Source of the DNA: JANRIC01 sp033765345 | GTDB taxonomy: Bacteria; Bacteroidota; Bacteroidia; Cytophagales; Microscillaceae | Direction: 5' to 3' | Assembly: GCA_033765345.1 (NCBI GenBank) | Contig: JANRIC010000070.1 | Location: 1-27,473 of the forward strand | Length of the DNA: 27,473 nt | Shown here: positions 25,848-27,473 of the stretch, piece by piece | Position numbering within the stretch: position 1 is the first letter of the stretch | Layout: every line of letters starts with the position of its first letter | Program-made: the position numbers and the translations under genes | Notes under the pieces: model-generated | Told to the model about the DNA's origin: nothing | Seen by the model: the letters and a program-made list of their open reading frames with translations, nothing else | The model's database searches: none

Positions 25848-26744
25848 ATGTCATTCAGAAAAGAAAATATCCTTAGCTTAAAAACCGATACCCACTTCAG
25901 TTTTGTAGAGGGTGAATCGGAAGAAACATTAAACGACTTGTTTGCAGAGATTCTCTCTAATGGTGTTCACGGTTTTTGCTTCAGCCTGTACGAAGACGGG
26001 CAAAAACCCGGCGATATCATCTCGGAATCACAGGTAAGACGGCGTATGGAAATTTTAAAGCCTCATACCCGATGGATTCGTTCCTTTTCTTGCACCGAAG
26101 GCAACGAGTTTATCCCAAAAGTAGCCAAAGAAATGGGTATCAAAACCCTGGTAGGTGCTTGGCTGGGGAATGATGATGAAATCAACCAAAGAGAAATAGC
26201 CGGATTGCTGCAATTAGCAAAAGAAGGGTATGTGGATATTGCCGCCGTAGGCAATGAAGTCATGTACCGCAAAGACCTCACGGAAGATGAATTGATTGAT
26301 TTTATTAAACAGGTAAAAGCCGAAATTCCTGCCATACCTGTGGGTTATGTCGATGCTTATTATGAGTTTTCGCACCGCCCACGGATCACCGAACTTTGTG
26401 ATGTGATATTGTGTAATTGTTATCCCTTCTGGGAAGGTTGCCCTTTTGAAAACTCATTGGATTATATGAAACAAATGTATGAACAGGCAAAAGCCGCAGG
26501 CAATGGCAAAGAAGTAATCATTACCGAAACCGGTTGGCCTAGCCAGGGCGAAGATATGAAAGGGTCTGTCCCCTCCCACAACCATGCCAGAGATTACTTC
26601 ATCAATACACAACTGTGGTCATCCAATGAAACCATACCCGTATTTTATTTTTCATCCTTTGATGAATCCTGGAAAGTAGGGGCAGAAGGTACCGTAGGGG
26701 CTTATTGGGGAATTTGGGATAAAAATGAAAAACTGAAATTCTGA
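25848..26744 (+). CDS. Cytoplasmic GH17 glycosidase
   Basis: A 298-residue protein without signal peptide or membrane helix, so cytoplasmic. The whole length is one compact GH17 (beta/alpha)8 domain: WIRSFSCTEGNEFIP near the start, acid/base Glu137 in AVGNEVMY, LCNCYPFWEG in the middle, nucleophile Glu227 in ITETGWPSQG, and FYFSSFDESWK near the end. It aligns without large gaps to the GH17 part of the transporter fusion, with the same 90-residue spacing between the catalytic glutamates, and by eye about half the residues are identical. The two are therefore paralogues by tandem duplication. It would shorten imported beta-1,3-oligosaccharides, feeding or competing with the phosphorylase. It is the last gene of the glucan locus. 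Confidence 0.92.
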   Translation: MSFRKENILSLKTDTHFSFVEGESEETLNDLFAEILSNGVHGFCFSLYEDGQKPGDIISESQVRRRMEILKPHTRWIRSFSCTEGNEFIPKVAKEMGIKTLVGAWLGNDDEINQREIAGLLQLAKEGYVDIAAVGNEVMYRKDLTEDELIDFIKQVKAEIPAIPVGYVDAYYEFSHRPRITELCDVILCNCYPFWEGCPFENSLDYMKQMYEQAKAAGNGKEVIITETGWPSQGEDMKGSVPSHNHARDYFINTQLWSSNETIPVFYFSSFDESWKVGAEGTVGAYWGIWDKNEKLKF

Positions 26745-26934
26745 GGAGAGAAATTCAAATTTGGCAGTGTTAAGGATGTAATGCTCCTATAAAAAAAACG
26801 CCCGGTTTTGAATACACAGCATGAATGTTTAACACCACCACTTCACTTGATCATTACACAAATCCGAAGTCTTCTCCTACTTCCTACCCTCCCTCGTCTA
26901 AGTATGGGATTGCGGTAGTGTCCGTAAATTTTTG

Positions 26935-26942
26935 TATATTTG
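26935..26942 (+). promoter_or_regulatory. Candidate -7 box (TATATTTG) for the edge gene
   Basis: TATATTTG matches TAnnTTTG. ATTG at 26909-26912 could act as the -33 element with a 22-nt spacer, within the range seen in Bacteroidota. The box ends 21 nt before the ATG of the next gene, so a short leader is expected. This is the best promoter candidate of the window. Confidence 0.45.
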
Positions 26943-26963
26943 TCTGCATAAATAACGGCTAAT

Positions 26964-27473
26964 ATGAAAACAGCAAACTTCAAAGATTGGACCTTGACCA
27001 AATTAGACGATGCTTTTGGGCTAAATCAGGTATTGGTACAAGATTGCCCACTATGGCAGCATTGGCTATCGCTAAGTGAACAAATCAACATTGATGAATC
27101 AGATGAAAAAATATTACTCAATCTCCAAAAACCTTTGCAGTGGGGAGGAAAGGCTTGGAACAAAGTAGAACTCGAGAATAAATTTATCAGTCCACTCATT
27201 ATGCTGGTCAATATAGACGATAGAACGATTGGCTATTTCTTGGAAAGACCGCTCAAAGGCGAAGTTGGTGAGTATGAACTTTCAGGCATCGTAGATGGTA
27301 TGATTGCCACAGGATTCAGAGACCCTAAATTGCCTTTCTTTTGTATGCACGAGTATAAGCGCAGTGTGGATAATGACGGACAGCCCGATGCTCAAGCCTT
27401 AGCCGCTATGCTCGTAGCAAGGGAAATAAACGAAAACAAAAAACCCATCTATGGCTTGTATATCGTAGGTTTG
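26964..27473 (+). CDS. Partial gene: PD-(D/E)XK nuclease-like protein
   Basis: An open frame from the ATG at 26964 runs to the window end without a stop (170 residues visible). I do not recognise a named family. Visible features are an early helix with Glu (VELENKFISPLIMLV), a strand with Asp111 in GIVDGMIA, and Glu130-Tyr-Lys132 in MHEYKRS after 18 residues, then a helix (PDAQALAAMLVAREINE) and a strand (IYGLYIVGL). D...ExK with this spacing and the strand-helix order is the pattern of the PD-(D/E)XK nuclease fold, as in the N-terminal domain of type I restriction HsdR. There is no signal peptide. It has its own promoter candidate and seems unrelated to the glucan genes. Confidence 0.7.
   Translation, partial: MKTANFKDWTLTKLDDAFGLNQVLVQDCPLWQHWLSLSEQINIDESDEKILLNLQKPLQWGGKAWNKVELENKFISPLIMLVNIDDRTIGYFLERPLKGEVGEYELSGIVDGMIATGFRDPKLPFFCMHEYKRSVDNDGQPDAQALAAMLVAREINENKKPIYGLYIVGL

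Noticed and set aside
26790..26817. A8 run with AAAAC/GTTTT arms as a terminator after the last GH17
   Set aside because: The stem is only 5 bp and there is no T-run on the plus strand; too weak to call.
1..27473. CRISPR arrays, tRNA/rRNA genes, transposases
   Set aside because: No regularly spaced repeats, no tRNA-like TTCnA-arm clusters and no transposase or integrase-like proteins were recognised on either strand.

Overview
The window comes from a Bacteroidota genome. The evidence is an AT-rich composition, a C-terminal type IX secretion (T9SS) sorting domain, lipoproteins with acidic residues just after the lipidated cysteine, TAnnTTTG-type promoter boxes, a LytTR regulator with its own membrane domain, and a propeller/Y_Y_Y/LuxR membrane regulator. 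The order or family cannot be named from the sequence. No rRNA, tRNA, CRISPR array, insertion sequence or integrase was seen.

Left part (1-6869), unrelated small units. It holds an exported beta-propeller-like protein (155-1465) followed by a long perfect palindrome that probably terminates transcription, and a membrane LytTR transcription regulator (1706-2551). On the minus strand there is a compact unit read from 6497 down to 2614. In order it encodes an ECF sigma factor, a one-TM protein overlapping it (anti-sigma candidate), a membrane-anchored helical protein, a frameshifted lipoprotein remnant with a beta-helix-type C-terminus, and a large T9SS-secreted repeat protein.

Main part (6870-26744), a beta-glucan (laminarin-type beta-1,3/1,6-glucan) utilisation locus. 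A 978-residue membrane regulator is divergent from eight genes on the plus strand. These are a clan GH-A glycosidase fused to a predicted outer-membrane beta-barrel; a multi-domain surface glycan-binding lipoprotein; a GH16 laminarinase lipoprotein; a cytoplasmic inverting phosphorylase, best read as GH149 beta-1,3-glucan phosphorylase; a GH17 lipoprotein; an exported GH30; a GPH-type sugar symporter fused to a C-terminal GH17 domain; and a stand-alone cytoplasmic GH17 similar to that fused domain. There is no SusC/SusD pair and no GH3 in the window.

Inferred working model: the surface lipoproteins and the barrel-anchored enzyme bind and cut the polysaccharide, and the barrel may also let products through. 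The GH17 and GH30 enzymes remove beta-1,3 and beta-1,6 linkages in the cell envelope. The symporter-GH17 fusion imports oligosaccharides and trims them at the membrane, and the second GH17 and the phosphorylase finish the job in the cytoplasm, yielding glucose 1-phosphate. The two unusual fusions (glycosidase-barrel and symporter-GH17), together with the missing SusCD, are the most interesting content.

Right edge (26964-27473): the start of an unrelated gene with a PD-(D/E)XK nuclease-like signature, cut by the window end.
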